Below, piece after piece: positions 5,608 to 6,500 of a stretch of 6,500 nt of DNA. Positions within the stretch are counted from its first letter, which is position 1. Every line of letters starts with the position of its first letter. Both the position numbers and the translations under genes were made by a program. Source of the DNA: Rhodospirillaceae bacterium (lineage in GTDB: Bacteria > Pseudomonadota > Alphaproteobacteria > Rhodospirillales > Rhodospirillaceae). Below the pieces are notes generated by a model. It worked only from the letters and a program-made list of their open reading frames with translations. It was not told the DNA's origin and ran no database searches. Where the stretch lies: positions 1 through 6,500 of the forward strand of contig JAFGWD010000284.1 of assembly GCA_016937315.1 (NCBI GenBank), written 5' to 3'.

Positions 5608-6500
5608 ATGAGTGCGCATCCCCTGCATCACGTCGCGGATTCTCGTGATTCGGTTTCCGGTGATGGTCGTCCGGTTGGCATAATTGATATCGGCTCCAAC
5701 TCTGTTCGTTTTGTCGTGTTTACCGGGCTCACCCGGGCGGCCGTTCAGTTGTTCAATGAAAAGTCCGCGTGTGCTTTGGGGGCGGGCATCCAGAAAAGTG
5801 GATGCTTGAACCCTGGTGGTCGCGATTGTGCTGTGGCAGCGGTGGGGCGCTATGTGCGGTTGGCGCGTGCCATGGGCGTAGGCCGCGTGGACTTGTTGGC
5901 CACTGCGGCGGTTCGTGATGCCACGGACGGTCCTGGGTTCGTCTCCGAACTGGTGGAACGGTTTGGCGTGTCGGTGCAGGTTTTGTCCGGCCATGATGAG
6001 GGGCGTCTTGCGGCCTTGGGTGTTCTGCTGGGAACGCCAGATGCGGAAGGTATCGTCGCTGATCTGGGTGGCGGCAGTTTGGAATTGGTGGAAATTGATG
6101 GGGGGCAAGTTGATCCATTGGGGCGGTTGTGTTCCGTTCCTTTAGGGGTCCTTCGCCTGGATGATATTTCTCAGGGTGGTGATGCACAGGTGGATGCTGC
6201 GATTCGCGACAATCTGAAGCAGGCCCCCTGGATATCAGAACGCCCGGTTCGAACCTTGTATGCCGTGGGTGGGTCTTGGCGTGCGTTGGCTAAAGTGTGT
6301 ATGGCGCAGGAAAATCATCCGCTTCAAGTTCTCGACAAGTATACCTTGCCTCGTGCCAAGGCCTTGGAGCTAACGGACTTGGTGGCGCGGATTGGGCGGC
6401 GTTCTGTGGACAAAATCCCAGGTATCTCGCGTCGACGTCTTGCCGTTATGCCCCATGCGGCGCGTTTGTTGCAGACCTTGCTGTGGACAATTTCGCCAGA
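5608..6500 (+). CDS. ppx: Exopolyphosphatase, Ppx/GppA family, 5' part (C-terminus outside window)
   Basis: The frame runs from ATG 5608 to the right edge without a stop (297 whole codons). The family removes terminal phosphate from polyphosphate or hydrolyses pppGpp; the position next to ppk1 favours exopolyphosphatase. The actin/Hsp70-like ATPase fold is marked by the phosphate-1 motif IIDIGSNSVRF (25-35), a TAAVRDATDG segment near 100, SGHDEGRLAALGV with the probable catalytic Glu at 131, the phosphate-2 motif DLGGGSLELVE (152-162), and an AVGGSWRAL segment near 220 that is typical of alphaproteobacterial members. Most relatives have two acidic residues plus Ala where this one reads HDEG. 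A stop codon in frame at 5590-5592 excludes an earlier start. The Shine-Dalgarno is weak (GGA at 5595-5597, ten bases away). About 23 residues precede the first motif, a modest extension. Whether a C-terminal HD-type domain is present cannot be seen. Confidence 0.95.
   Translation, partial: MSAHPLHHVADSRDSVSGDGRPVGIIDIGSNSVRFVVFTGLTRAAVQLFNEKSACALGAGIQKSGCLNPGGRDCAVAAVGRYVRLARAMGVGRVDLLATAAVRDATDGPGFVSELVERFGVSVQVLSGHDEGRLAALGVLLGTPDAEGIVADLGGGSLELVEIDGGQVDPLGRLCSVPLGVLRLDDISQGGDAQVDAAIRDNLKQAPWISERPVRTLYAVGGSWRALAKVCMAQENHPLQVLDKYTLPRAKALELTDLVARIGRRSVDKIPGISRRRLAVMPHAARLLQTLLWTISP

Noticed and set aside
5542..6108. Minus-strand open frame opposite the ppx start and spacer (188 codons)
   Set aside because: The translation has low-complexity His/Arg/Thr-rich character typical of antisense shadows, and ppx on the other strand has clear family motifs.
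1..6500. Mobile elements, CRISPR arrays, tRNA/rRNA genes, or a defence-type or biosynthetic system
   Set aside because: No transposase or integrase motifs, no regular repeats, no RNA gene signatures, and every long coding region is explained by a known housekeeping family.

Overview
The window reads as an ordinary, densely packed chromosomal segment of an alphaproteobacterium, most likely of the Rhodospirillales type. The evidence is a DUF2066 protein, an AI-2E/PerM-family membrane protein, and a short DnaA-like ATPase of the alphaproteobacterial HdaA type, followed by polyphosphate kinase (ppk1) and an exopolyphosphatase (ppx/gppA family). From memory this gene order is common in that group. 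GC content looks moderately high (estimated by eye, not computed), and GTG/TTG and G/T-rich codons are frequent. I cannot name the genus.

Layout: (1) positions 1-980, + strand, the C-terminal part of a DUF2066 protein whose start lies upstream. (2) 992-2062, + strand, an AI-2E family transporter/permease whose start region abuts or overlaps the DUF2066 stop. (3) 2055-2726, + strand, hdaA, overlapping the permease by 8 bases. These three look like one translationally coupled operon. (4) 2723-3244, - strand, a SixA-like histidine phosphatase that converges on hdaA with overlapping stop codons. (5) 3245-3388, a 144-base divergent intergenic region that must carry the signals for sixA and ppk1, including a short imperfect palindrome. 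(6) 3389-5545, + strand, full-length ppk1. (7) 5608-6500, + strand, ppx, running off the right edge. The 62-base ppk1-ppx spacer holds a weak hairpin followed by four T's.

How the genes work together: Ppk1 makes polyphosphate from ATP and the Ppx-family enzyme hydrolyses it, so the right half is a polyphosphate synthesis/turnover pair. HdaA, with the sliding clamp, is known in Caulobacter to stimulate inactivation of DnaA-ATP. The permease and DUF2066 protein have no firmly assigned role here. The SixA-like enzyme is expected to remove phosphate from protein histidines. No mobile element, CRISPR array, RNA gene or defence-type system is visible, and I see no convincing undescribed system. The findings are modest points about overlaps, start choice, motif variants, composition and spacers.
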